DNA of 42,290 bases from Alphaproteobacteria bacterium. GTDB lineage: Bacteria > Pseudomonadota > Alphaproteobacteria > SHVZ01. The position numbers and the translations under genes were made by a program. The stretch is taken from positions 1 to 42,290 of the forward strand of contig VGEN01000022.1 in NCBI GenBank assembly GCA_016869285.1, read 5' to 3'. Within the stretch, counting starts at the first letter, position 1, and each line of letters begins with the position of its first letter. Below, in pieces: positions 7,393-14,886 of this stretch. The notes beneath the pieces were generated by a model. It saw only the letters and a program-made list of their open reading frames with translations, was not told where the DNA came from and did no database searches.

Positions 7393-9374
7393 GCCTGCTC
7401 CCAGAGGCGCCTATAGGCAGCCTCGACCGTCTGTGCGAATCCGGCCTCATCCATCAGCGACGAGGCTTTGAGCCGTGCGCGCATGCCTTCACGCAGCGAG
7501 CGACGTCGTGCCGGATCGCGGACGAGCGCGCGGATGATCTCCACGTACTGATCGGCGCTGTGCGCGATCAGCTCAGGAAGGCCGATGCGCGTGAGCAGAC
7601 CGGCGGTCTGGCGCTCGACTGCGCGCGCGCCGGCACGGGTGACGATCGGCACCCCCATCCACAGCGCCTCGCAGCTCGTCAGGTAGCCGGAGTGCGGCAT
7701 CGGATCGAGGACGATGTCGAGCGCACCGAGCTCGCGCAGCATCTCGTCGTGCGGCGACCAGGCGGAGAAGACGAGGCGCGACGGATCGACGCCGGCCTTG
7801 GCGAAGACATCGAGGTAGCGCCCGCGGATCGCGGCATCGCCATAGCTCCTGCCCTTGAGCGTCAGCCGCGTCTCCGGCAGCGCGCCCATTGCGCGCGCCC
7901 AGAGCGCCAGCGCCTCGGCGCCGATCTTCGCCGGGTTGTTGAAGCAGCCGAGCATAACGCCGCCACCCGCGGGCGCAGCGACCGGCGGCGACGCATCGGG
8001 CGGCCGATAGACGAGGCGCCCGCCGGCGAGCCGGATGACGGGCTCGGAGTAAAAGCGCTCGGACCCTTCCGGCACCTCGAACGGATCGACCAACGCGGCA
8101 TCGAAGCAGTCGGTGCCGGTGCTGCCCGGATAGTCGAGCCAGGTCACCTGTACCGGCGCCGGCCGCCGCGCGAAGACGGTGAGCCGGTTGCCGCCGGCAT
8201 GGCCGTCGAGATCGGCGAGGATGTCGATGCCGTCGGCGCGAACGGTCTCGGCCAGAGCCGCGTCGTCCAGGCCGCGGACCTCGCGCCAGGCCGCGCTCGC
8301 CGCGCGGAGCCGTGCGGTGACGTCATCGCCTCCCGGCCCGGCGTCGTAGCCGACAATCTCGAACGCGGAGCGGTCGTGCCGCTCGAGCAGCGGAAGGAGG
8401 AAGTACCCGACGGGGTGCCGCCTCAGCGCGACCGAGAGATAGCCGACGCGAAGCCGCCGTCCTTCCGCCGGCCGGCGTGGCGGCCTCGGCGCTGGCGTCG
8501 CGTGACGCCGTGCCCAGCGGCGATGCCGCGCCAGCACGACAGACGGATCGAGCCAGTCGATGAAGTTCATCAGCCCGATGGCGCCGCGGCCGAGCTCCGG
8601 ATTGCCGGGGTCTGCCGCCTCGGCGCGCTCGGCCCAACACAGCGCCGGCCTCGCCTCGCCGAAGAAGAACAGGCCATGGCTGACATTGGCGAGGGTCGGC
8701 GCGTGGTCGGGCCGGACCGCTAGCGCACGACGGTCCCAGCCGAGGCCGTTCCGGTCCTCGCCGCGCGCCACCGCGCCGAGACCGGCCAGCGCATCGGCGT
8801 TAAGCGGATCGGCGGCAAGCGCGCGGCGATGCCAGCGGGTTGCCGCATCGAGACGCTTTGCCGCGCGCGAGGCGAGCGCCAGATTGACCGCGGCCACCGG
8901 CAGCCCGGGCGCCAGCACCATCGTCCGGCGGTGCTCGGTCATGGCGCGCGGCGATTCAAGACGATCGAGGATCGAGGCCAGATTCAAACGCGCGATCACA
9001 TCCTCGGGCGCGATCGCGGTCGCGCGCTGGAGCCAGGGGCACGCCACGGCCGACGGACTCATCAGCGCCGTGTTCACCAGCGTCGGCGGCAGCGCCGGCA
9101 TCTGCGCGATCGAGCGCCTGAGCACGCGGAGCGCATCGCCGCGCCGGCCCAGGCCGTCGAGCGCCATCGCGAGGTTGACGGCGGCGCCGAGGTGATCGGG
9201 CACCAGCCAGAGCGCGCGGAGCAGCCAGCCGGGATGCCAGGCGAGGCCGAGCAGGAAGGCGGCATCGACCGATGGCGGCTCAAGCGCCAGGGCCGCCATG
9301 GCCTGGCGGGCTGCGCCAAACCGGTCGCCGCGCTCAAGCGCGGCCTGAGCGCCCATGACCAGGGCATAAGACAT
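7389..9374 (-). CDS. TPR protein with O-GlcNAc transferase (SPINDLY/OGT) C-terminal domain
   Basis: A 661-residue cytoplasmic glycosyltransferase of the GT41 type. Residues 1-270 form helical TPR-like repeats (for example AAVNLALASRAAKRLDAATR). Residues 308-655 form the split OGT catalytic domain: LRVGYLSVALRRHPVG with H320, DLDGHAGGNR at 388-397, RPAPVQVTWLDYPGSTGTD, FNNPAKIG with the UDP-contacting lysine at 483, and DPMPHSGYLTSCEALWMGVP. Members attach a sugar to Ser/Thr of proteins or act in glycan assembly. It starts 9 bases after the Lrp-type gene and is probably co-transcribed with it. A second, broken copy of the same architecture lies at 18.7-20.6 kb. The acceptor is unknown. Confidence 0.88.
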   Translation of the reverse strand: MSYALVMGAQAALERGDRFGAARQAMAALALEPPSVDAAFLLGLAWHPGWLLRALWLVPDHLGAAVNLAMALDGLGRRGDALRVLRRSIAQMPALPPTLVNTALMSPSAVACPWLQRATAIAPEDVIARLNLASILDRLESPRAMTEHRRTMVLAPGLPVAAVNLALASRAAKRLDAATRWHRRALAADPLNADALAGLGAVARGEDRNGLGWDRRALAVRPDHAPTLANVSHGLFFFGEARPALCWAERAEAADPGNPELGRGAIGLMNFIDWLDPSVVLARHRRWARRHATPAPRPPRRPAEGRRLRVGYLSVALRRHPVGYFLLPLLERHDRSAFEIVGYDAGPGGDDVTARLRAASAAWREVRGLDDAALAETVRADGIDILADLDGHAGGNRLTVFARRPAPVQVTWLDYPGSTGTDCFDAALVDPFEVPEGSERFYSEPVIRLAGGRLVYRPPDASPPVAAPAGGGVMLGCFNNPAKIGAEALALWARAMGALPETRLTLKGRSYGDAAIRGRYLDVFAKAGVDPSRLVFSAWSPHDEMLRELGALDIVLDPMPHSGYLTSCEALWMGVPIVTRAGARAVERQTAGLLTRIGLPELIAHSADQYVEIIRALVRDPARRRSLREGMRARLKASSLMDEAGFAQTVEAAYRRLWEQA

Positions 9375-9383
9375 CGGCGGATT

Positions 9384-9872
9384 TTAGGCCGGGATTTCCG
9401 GCTCTTCGATCGGCACGCCGGGCGCGTATTTGGACAGCCGAACCGTCGGCAGCGACTTCACATGGCTGACGTTCTTCGCCGCCGTCAGCTTGGTGGTGAG
9501 GAAGCGCTGATAGCCGTCCCAGTCCTCGGCCACCACCTTGAGGAGGAAGTCGGCCTCGCCGGCGAGCATGTGGCACTCGCGTACCTGCGGCCAGCTCTTG
9601 ACCAGCGACTCGAAGGCGACGAGGTCGGGCTCGGCTTGACTCGAGAGGCCGACCAGGGCGAAGCCGGTGAAGCCGAAGCCGAGCTTTTCCGGCGTCAGGT
9701 CGGCGTGATAGCCGCGGATGAATCCCGCCTCCTCGAGGGCCCGCACCCGCCTCAGGCAGGGCGGAGCCGAGATACCCGCGCGCTTGGCGAGGTCGACATT
9801 GGTCATGCGGCCATTGGACTGGAGATCGCGCAGGATTCGCCGATCGATCCGGTCTACCTTGACCCTCCGCAC
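9384..9872 (-). CDS. Lrp/AsnC-family transcriptional regulator
   Basis: Small DNA-binding regulator of 162 residues. An N-terminal winged helix (RIDRRILRDLQSNGRMTNVD then AKRAGISAPPCLRRVRALEE) is followed by a RAM/AsnC ligand-sensing domain with the usual REC-HMLAGEADFLLKV segment. I chose the GTG at 9872 over an upstream ATG (9971). A strong GGGGGAGG lies eight bases before the GTG, homologues begin (M)RRVK-DRIDR, and a good promoter sits between the two possible starts. Lrp proteins sense amino acids and form octamers on DNA. The gene leads the OGT-like gene by 9 bases and is divergent from the ELM1-family gene, so either or both may be its targets. Confidence 0.9.
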   Translation of the reverse strand: MRRVKVDRIDRRILRDLQSNGRMTNVDLAKRAGISAPPCLRRVRALEEAGFIRGYHADLTPEKLGFGFTGFALVGLSSQAEPDLVAFESLVKSWPQVRECHMLAGEADFLLKVVAEDWDGYQRFLTTKLTAAKNVSHVKSLPTVRLSKYAPGVPIEEPEIPA

Positions 9873-9903
9873 CGTCTCATCCTCCCCCGGGATTTCAAGC
9901 AAT

Positions 9904-9932
9904 TTTATAACAACACACCCCGAGTAGAGCAA
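9904..9932 (-). promoter_or_regulatory. Candidate promoter of the lrp-OGT operon
   Basis: On the minus strand, -35 TTGCTC (9932-9927), exactly 17 bases, then -10 TATAAA (9909-9904). Transcription would start near 9897, giving a 25-base leader to the GTG. The -35 box is almost at the ELM1 start codon (9935), so the two genes' control regions overlap. Confidence 0.45.
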
Positions 9933-9934
9933 GA

Positions 9935-10945
9935 ATGTTTCAGCAATCGGCGTCGGCACATTTCGATCCACTGGAACTCTCGGCTTGGGTGATCAGCGAC
10001 GGCACCATCGGCATGGAGATCCAGAGCCTGGCGCTGGCTCGTGCGGTCGTGGGTGAGCCGGTGGTGAAGCGGGTAAGGCCCAGGCTTCCCTGGCGGGCCT
10101 TGCCGGCCCGAGCCTGGCTCTTACCCTTCCTCTCGCTCGGCCCCGACGGCGACGCGCTGACGCCACCCTGGCCGGATCTGCTGGTCGGGACCGGGCGGAT
10201 CGCCGCCGCGCTCTCCTCCGCGATCCGAAAGGCAAGCGGCGGTCGAACTTTCACTGTGCAGATGCAGGACCCGCATCTGCCTCCTGACCGCTTCGACGTG
10301 ATCGTCGTGCCGGAGCATGACGGCTATACGGCGCCGAACGCGGTCGCGACCCTGGGGTCGATGCATGGCGTGACCGCCGAAAGGCTCGATGCGCTTCGGG
10401 CTACCTGGGCACCGCGCTTCGCCCATCTCAGGCGGCCGCTGGTGGTGGCGATCGTCGGCGGCTCGAACCGCCGATACCGCCTCGATGTCGGGGCGGCGAC
10501 GGCGCTCGGCCGCCAGCTCGCGCCGCTGACCGAAGAGCACGGCCTTGCCGTCGTCTCCTCGCGCCGCACCGGCATGGCGCAAGAGACGGCGATCCGGCAG
10601 GCGCTCGCCGCCACCGACGCCTATGTCTGGGATGGGGTCAGCGAGAATCCCTATCTCGGCCTGCTCTCGCTGGCGGATGCGATCGTTGTCACGCCCGATT
10701 CGACCAACATGGCGACCGAGGCGCTCGCCACCGGCAAGCCGGTGCACATCGTCCCGCTGCCGGGACGACCGGGAAAGTTCGGCGTCTTCCACGCCAATCT
10801 CGAGCGGCGCGGTTTCACCCGACCCTTCCGCGGCGCGATCGAAAGCTGGAGCTACTCGCCGCCCGACGACACCGAACGCGTCGCCGCGATCGTGCGGAAG
10901 GCGCTTGCCGAGCGGTTGCCCCTTGGGACGACGGGCCGTATGTAG
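9935..10945 (+). CDS. ELM1-family protein (COG3660/DUF1022)
   Basis: A 336-residue protein of the family named after plant mitochondrial fission factor ELM1; bacterial members are common in alphaproteobacteria and their function is not settled. Family marks are the start AWVISDGTIGMEIQSLALA, then TVQMQDPHLPPDRFDVIVVP, HGVTAERLD, IVGGSNRRY, SSRRTGM, and the C-terminal block DAIVVTPDSTNMATEALATG. The two-domain layout with a late D-S-x-N-M-x-x-E-A resembles GT-B glycosyltransferases, but I see no certain sugar-nucleotide site. The Shine-Dalgarno is weak. The gene is followed after 7 bases by the 634-residue unknown protein, so they are probably co-expressed. Confidence 0.85.
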   Translation: MFQQSASAHFDPLELSAWVISDGTIGMEIQSLALARAVVGEPVVKRVRPRLPWRALPARAWLLPFLSLGPDGDALTPPWPDLLVGTGRIAAALSSAIRKASGGRTFTVQMQDPHLPPDRFDVIVVPEHDGYTAPNAVATLGSMHGVTAERLDALRATWAPRFAHLRRPLVVAIVGGSNRRYRLDVGAATALGRQLAPLTEEHGLAVVSSRRTGMAQETAIRQALAATDAYVWDGVSENPYLGLLSLADAIVVTPDSTNMATEALATGKPVHIVPLPGRPGKFGVFHANLERRGFTRPFRGAIESWSYSPPDDTERVAAIVRKALAERLPLGTTGRM

Positions 10946-10952
10946 GGCGCCC

Positions 10953-12857
10953 ATGGCGCTCAAGATCGAGACCTTCTCCAACGTCACCGGCAGCTCGGCC
11001 CTGTTCAAGGCGCTGGGCCATCCGTTGGCCCAGCCCGGTCTCTCGCGCCTCGTCGCCCGGCTCGCGGCGAAGCCGGCGGTCGCGCTCTACGATCCGTTCG
11101 GCTTCTCGCCGACGCTGGCCGAGCTTTGCGATCTCTCGCAGATCCGCTTCACGGGCGCCTATGTCCAGGACGTCACCCATATCGGGCGCGCGCTCGTCGG
11201 CCGCCCCGCCGAACCCGTCTCGTCGCTCGCCGGATCGGATGCAAAGGCCTTGCTGGTCTGCGCCTTCGATGCCGAGCGGGTGATTGGGCAGATCCGCCAT
11301 CTGGTGCCAGAGGGCGCCGAGGTCTTGAGCCTCGACGTCGCGCGCCTGCCCTCCTCGATGCTGACCAATGCGCGCACCTATCTCGATCCGCTGAACTTCG
11401 CCACCAACCTCGTCTTCTTCCGCGACGACGAGGAAGACGGCGGGCATCACACGCGACTCGTGACCGCCAATTACTGGTCGGGCTACGGTGCCGCGAAAAC
11501 CGCCCTTTGGCTCCGCCTCTACGACGCCGGCGGCAAGGCGCTGGCCGAGTGGCAGGAGGATCTCAGGCCCGGCACCTCGACCGTCGCCCTCGACTCCAGG
11601 GAGGTGCGCCGGCGCTTCGGGCTCAAGCCGTTCTGCGGGCAGATCTTCCTGCATGCGATCGGCGTCGCCGGCCATGACGTAATCAAGTACGCACTCGATA
11701 CCTATGGCGATTCGCCGTCGGTGCTCTCGTGCACGCACGACGCCAACTCCTTCCCGGCCGATTTCTACGCCGGTCTGCCGGCGCCCGACAAAGGCGAGCG
11801 CGTCGTCCTCTGGGTGCAGAACGCGCACCCGATCCCGATCCCGCCGAAGGGCGTCGGCCTCAATGCGATGGGCCGTCCGGAGATCGCCTGGATCGAGGAA
11901 GAGGTGCCGCCCTTCGGCACCGCGGCGATCGATGTCGGCACGCTGCTGCCGGATCTCGCCTGGCCGGACCAGATCGAGATCCGGGCCGGGCGCCATGTCG
12001 TGCGCCCACGCTACGAAGTGATCGGCGAGCGCCGCACCCGCATCGCCCATGTGAATGTCGAGCGCACCGACCTCAAGCCCGATCCCAAGCTCTCCGAGCT
12101 CGGCAACCTGTTCGGCAAGGGATTCATCCTGCCGGCGCCGATCCTCCCGCGAGGCCGCTATCGCTCGCTGGTACAGCCGACGCCAATGGGAACGACGCAG
12201 ATGGAGCTGCCGGCGCAGCTCCTCATCGTCGATCCCGAGGGCAGGGAGGTTTCGCGGAGGGCGCTCGGGCGCCTTCGCCGCGCCGAGTCGATCGCGATCG
12301 AGATCGACGAGATGCTGGGAGGCATCGACCTGCCAACCGGCCATGTCGAGCTCACTTACGATTTCGCCCAGGGCGGCGAGGCCGATGGCTGGCTGCATGC
12401 GCTGTTCCGCTATGTCGACCGCTTCACCGGGCATGCGGCGGATACCAGCTTCGGCGCGCATATGTTCAACACCGCGCTCGTCTACAAGGGCGAGCCGCAG
12501 AGCTACACCGGGAAGCCGCCCGGCCTCTCGACGCGCCTCTTCCTCCGGCTCGGACCCGACCCGCTCGACACCTATTGCCACCTGATCTATCCGGCCTCGA
12601 CGCCGTGGCATCCGACCTCGTCGACCGAGGTCGCGCTCCATCGCGACGACGGCACCCGCATCGCCTCGCGCCACTTCGCCATTCCCTGCGGCGGCAGCCG
12701 CAGCTTCCGGGCACGCGAGACCTTCGCCGCCGAGGAACGCCACCGCGCCGGCGCAGGGGCCTATGCGGTCGTGCGCGACACCACCTGTCGGCTCTTCGGC
12801 TATCACGGCCTGATCTCGACCGAGGCCTTCTCGCTCGACCACATGTTCGGGTTCTGA
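10953..12857 (+). CDS. Conserved-looking protein of unknown function with repeated beta-rich units
   Basis: This 634-residue protein is not one I can assign to a named family. No signal peptide or membrane helix is seen. Residues 40-130 alternate strand and helix (KPAVALYDPFG, then AKALLVCAFDAERVIGQIRH, then AEVLSLD) like a small Rossmann domain of the kind that senses nucleotide sugars. From about 184 on there are four stretches with the same pattern, a hydrophobic strand, D-x-x-G-x-x-(I/V/L), a second strand, and (P/R)-x-G-(S/T): about 184-235, 284-345, 418-470 and 555-615. This suggests tandem Ig-like beta-sandwiches. The ATG at 10953 begins 7 bases after ELM1, and the exporter gene starts directly after its stop. 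A role in surface glycan handling with ELM1 is a guess. Confidence 0.75.
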   Translation: MALKIETFSNVTGSSALFKALGHPLAQPGLSRLVARLAAKPAVALYDPFGFSPTLAELCDLSQIRFTGAYVQDVTHIGRALVGRPAEPVSSLAGSDAKALLVCAFDAERVIGQIRHLVPEGAEVLSLDVARLPSSMLTNARTYLDPLNFATNLVFFRDDEEDGGHHTRLVTANYWSGYGAAKTALWLRLYDAGGKALAEWQEDLRPGTSTVALDSREVRRRFGLKPFCGQIFLHAIGVAGHDVIKYALDTYGDSPSVLSCTHDANSFPADFYAGLPAPDKGERVVLWVQNAHPIPIPPKGVGLNAMGRPEIAWIEEEVPPFGTAAIDVGTLLPDLAWPDQIEIRAGRHVVRPRYEVIGERRTRIAHVNVERTDLKPDPKLSELGNLFGKGFILPAPILPRGRYRSLVQPTPMGTTQMELPAQLLIVDPEGREVSRRALGRLRRAESIAIEIDEMLGGIDLPTGHVELTYDFAQGGEADGWLHALFRYVDRFTGHAADTSFGAHMFNTALVYKGEPQSYTGKPPGLSTRLFLRLGPDPLDTYCHLIYPASTPWHPTSSTEVALHRDDGTRIASRHFAIPCGGSRSFRARETFAAEERHRAGAGAYAVVRDTTCRLFGYHGLISTEAFSLDHMFGF

Positions 12858-13586
12858 GTGCCGTCGACCGATGTCGTCGTCCTCATCCTCGCCGGTGCGA
12901 TGTCGGCCGGATTCGTCTCCGGCCTCGCCGGCTTCGCTTTCGCCATGGTCTCGCTCGGCTTCTGGGCGCACGTCCTGGCGCCGACCGTAGCGGCGCCGCT
13001 GATCGTCGCCTGCGCTGCCTTCGCCCAGATCTACTCGATGCGCCAGCTTCGTCGCGGCATCCGCTTCGACCTGGCGCTGCCCTTCATCCTCGGTGGCCTT
13101 ATCGGAATCCCGCTCGGCGCCTGGTTGCTGGTGTGGATCGACCGCGACACCTTTCGCCTCTCGGTCGGCATCTTCCTGATCGTCTATACCGCGATCATGC
13201 TTGCGCTCGGCGTGACGCCGCCGCAGCGTTGGGGCGGAAAGATCGCCGACGCGATCATCGGCTGGATCGGCGGCGTCATGGGCGGCATCGCCGGCCTGAC
13301 CGGCGCGGTGCCGACGATCTGGTGCGCGCTGCGCGGCTGGAGCCGCGACGACCAGCGCGGCGCCATGCAGCCCTTCAACTTCGCGCTCCAGATCGCCGCG
13401 GTCGCGACATACGGCTTCCAAGGCCTGCTTACCCAGGAAGTGGCGCTGCTCTTCGCGCTGGCGCTGCCGGCGATGATCGTCGGCGTCGCCGCCGGCGTTG
13501 TGCTCTACCGGCGTGTCGACGACGTCTGGTTCCGCCGCATCGTGCTCTGGCTGCTGCTCGTCTCGGGCATCACCCTCGTCATCTGA
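12858..13586 (+). CDS. TauE/SafE (TSUP)-family membrane transporter
   Basis: Inner-membrane protein of 242 residues with about seven to eight hydrophobic helices. The N-terminal half-repeat contains LAGAMSAGFVSGLAGFAFAM, the second half GGVMGGIAGLTGAVPTIWCA; the paired G-x-x-x-G-x-x-G-F/G motifs are typical of sulfite/organosulfonate exporters of the TSUP group. The GTG start abuts the stop of the preceding gene with no gap (TGAGTG), so it belongs to the ELM1 operon by position. No sulfonate genes are next to it; substrate unknown. It overlaps the convergent GNAT gene by 8 bases. Confidence 0.85.
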   Translation: MPSTDVVVLILAGAMSAGFVSGLAGFAFAMVSLGFWAHVLAPTVAAPLIVACAAFAQIYSMRQLRRGIRFDLALPFILGGLIGIPLGAWLLVWIDRDTFRLSVGIFLIVYTAIMLALGVTPPQRWGGKIADAIIGWIGGVMGGIAGLTGAVPTIWCALRGWSRDDQRGAMQPFNFALQIAAVATYGFQGLLTQEVALLFALALPAMIVGVAAGVVLYRRVDDVWFRRIVLWLLLVSGITLVI

Positions 13587-14145
13587 GGTCGATGCGGTAG
13601 CGGAACCCCTCGGCGTTGCCGTAGGCGGGCCCTTCGTTGAAGCGTTCGATCAGCCTGCCGCCGCAGGATTGGATCACCTTCTGCGACGCGACGTTGTCGG
13701 GGTCGGTGGTCAGCTCGACATAGTCGAGCCCGCGCGCTTTCGCTTCCGGCAGCAGCAGCGCCAGGGCGCGTTTGGCATGGCCGAGCTTCCGCTTCCACGG
13801 GACGACCGCGTAGCCGATATGGCCGAGCACATGCGCCGGCAGAGTCGAGGTTCCTTTCTGCCAGCGGAAGCCGATCGAGCCGACGAGCTCGCCGTCCCAC
13901 ATCCAGCGCCGGTAGCCCGGCAGGCGCGGCACCGTCGATCCGTCCGGCAGCTTGATCGGCGCACCCCTGGCCTCCGGATCGTCGAGGCTGGCGAGGAATC
14001 CGGCCGGATCGGCGACAATCCTCGCCAGCTCCTCGGCCGCGGCCTTTTCCAGCCGCACGGGATCAGGCGACCAGCCGCGCTGGAGCGCGGCCGTGTAGCC
14101 GGGAAGCTCCGCGGCCGAGGGCTTGACGAGGCGAAGCTCCGCCAT
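13579..14145 (-). CDS. GNAT-family N-acetyltransferase
   Basis: A 188-residue acyl-CoA-dependent acetyltransferase. The core is visible as ELVGSIGFRWQKGTST (strands 2-4), HIGYAVVPWKRKLGHAKRAL (acetyl-CoA loop region), then LDYVELTTDPDNVASQKVIQ with the N-x-A-S-x-x-V motif, and CGGRLIERF. The ATG at 14145 shares its A with the stop of the toxin gene (TGATG), so it is probably the third gene of that operon. Toxin-linked GNATs exist, but this one lies behind a complete PIN-type pair and is more likely a passenger. Its start is chosen by this coupling; the frame is open further upstream. Confidence 0.82.
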   Translation of the reverse strand: MAELRLVKPSAAELPGYTAALQRGWSPDPVRLEKAAAEELARIVADPAGFLASLDDPEARGAPIKLPDGSTVPRLPGYRRWMWDGELVGSIGFRWQKGTSTLPAHVLGHIGYAVVPWKRKLGHAKRALALLLPEAKARGLDYVELTTDPDNVASQKVIQSCGGRLIERFNEGPAYGNAEGFRYRIDLR

Positions 14146-14522
14146 CAGCGGATCAGCTCGATCTCGACGCCGATATCCAGCTTCGCCCAGGCCCGATCCG
14201 CGGTGAGAGCAGGAATGCCGCGCGCCTTGGCAAGCGCGAGACACGCGCAGTCGCCAAGGGAAAGACCGGCCGATCGTGTCTCAGCAACGAGTGTCGCAAC
14301 TTCGCAGGCGGTCTCCGGTTCGAGAGCAACTGCCTCAATGCCGAGGCGGGCGATCTCGCGTGCCGAGTCGTCGACACCGACCCCTTCCCGCAGGAACCGG
14401 AACATCACTTCGACGACATTGACCGATGAAATGCAGGCCGAATCAATCTCGTCGAGGACGCGCTCGTGCCCAGGCTCCCTGAAGAGCAGTGCGACTAACG
14501 CCGAGGCGTCGAGCGCGACCAT
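14145..14522 (-). CDS. vapC: VapC-type PIN-domain ribonuclease toxin
   Basis: Toxin of 125 residues. The four acidic residues of the PIN active site are in place: D5 in MVALDASALVALLFREPG, E38 in VNVVEVMF, D91 in LSLGDCACLALA and D109 in LTADRAW. VapC proteins are Mg-dependent endoribonucleases, often cutting tRNA, and are held by the antitoxin. The start lies 28 bases inside the antitoxin gene, which is usual for coupled translation in such modules. All key residues are present, so the toxin looks functional. Confidence 0.92.
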   Translation of the reverse strand: MVALDASALVALLFREPGHERVLDEIDSACISSVNVVEVMFRFLREGVGVDDSAREIARLGIEAVALEPETACEVATLVAETRSAGLSLGDCACLALAKARGIPALTADRAWAKLDIGVEIELIR

Positions 14523-14773
14523 TCGCGGCGTGCCTCACGACGGCGCTCCTTGATGAGGTCATCGGTCGCGCTCTTGGGTCTGCGGTCGCCAAGGAGACGA
14601 TCGAAAGCGGCCTGGACCTCGGCGACCACCTGCGCCTTCGACGGAGGCGGAGTACACGTCTGCGCTAGGATTTCCCTGGCTTCGGCCTCCATGCTGCGCC
14701 CGGCCTTGGCGGCGCGCAGGCGAAGCGCTTCATGGACCTTTGGATCGAGCTTGCGGATGTTCAGGACAGCCAT
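14495..14773 (-). CDS. vapB: FitA/VapB-type ribbon-helix-helix antitoxin
   Basis: Antitoxin of 92 residues. The N-terminal ribbon-helix-helix is clear: MAVLNIRKLDPKVHEALRLR followed by AAKAGRSMEAEAREIL, the FitA-like form in which the strand N-I-R-K-L contacts DNA. The C-terminal part, rich in Arg and Glu (DDLIKERRREARREW), should wrap around the toxin. The ATG at 14773 was chosen because a perfect palindrome and a promoter end exactly there; a longer frame upstream would run through both. The pair is divergent from trxB. Confidence 0.88.
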   Translation of the reverse strand: MAVLNIRKLDPKVHEALRLRAAKAGRSMEAEAREILAQTCTPPPSKAQVVAEVQAAFDRLLGDRRPKSATDDLIKERRREARREWSRSTPRR

Positions 14774-14808
14774 GCCTACAATGTAGGCATTTCGTGGGCA
14801 CTTCTCAA
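14772..14808 (-). promoter_or_regulatory. vapB promoter with palindromic operator; predicted leaderless
   Basis: On the minus strand, -35 TTGAGA (14808-14803), exactly 17 bases, then -10 TACATT (14785-14780). The seventh base after the -10 box is the A of the vapB ATG. A perfect inverted repeat ATGCCTAC-AAT-GTAGGCAT (14772-14790) covers the -10 box and start codon, fitting autorepression by the antitoxin complex. Confidence 0.65.
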
Positions 14809-14828
14809 CCGGCGGGCGCGACCGCGCA

Positions 14829-14857
14829 TTGCCTCGCAGGCCCCCCATACCTATGTT
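14829..14857 (+). promoter_or_regulatory. Candidate trxB promoter
   Basis: -35 TTGCCT (14829-14834), exactly 17 bases, then -10 TATGTT (14852-14857), each matching four of six consensus bases. Transcription would begin near 14864, about 23 bases before the trxB ATG. Confidence 0.4.
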
Positions 14858-14886
14858 CAGTCTTCCGCCCTCCTGCGATCCCGTCC

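Noticed and set aside
10815..13421. 868-codon open frame on the minus strand
   Set aside because: It is antisense to the unknown 634-residue protein and the TSUP exporter; it lacks any domain, and the opposite-strand genes are well linked by start/stop contacts.
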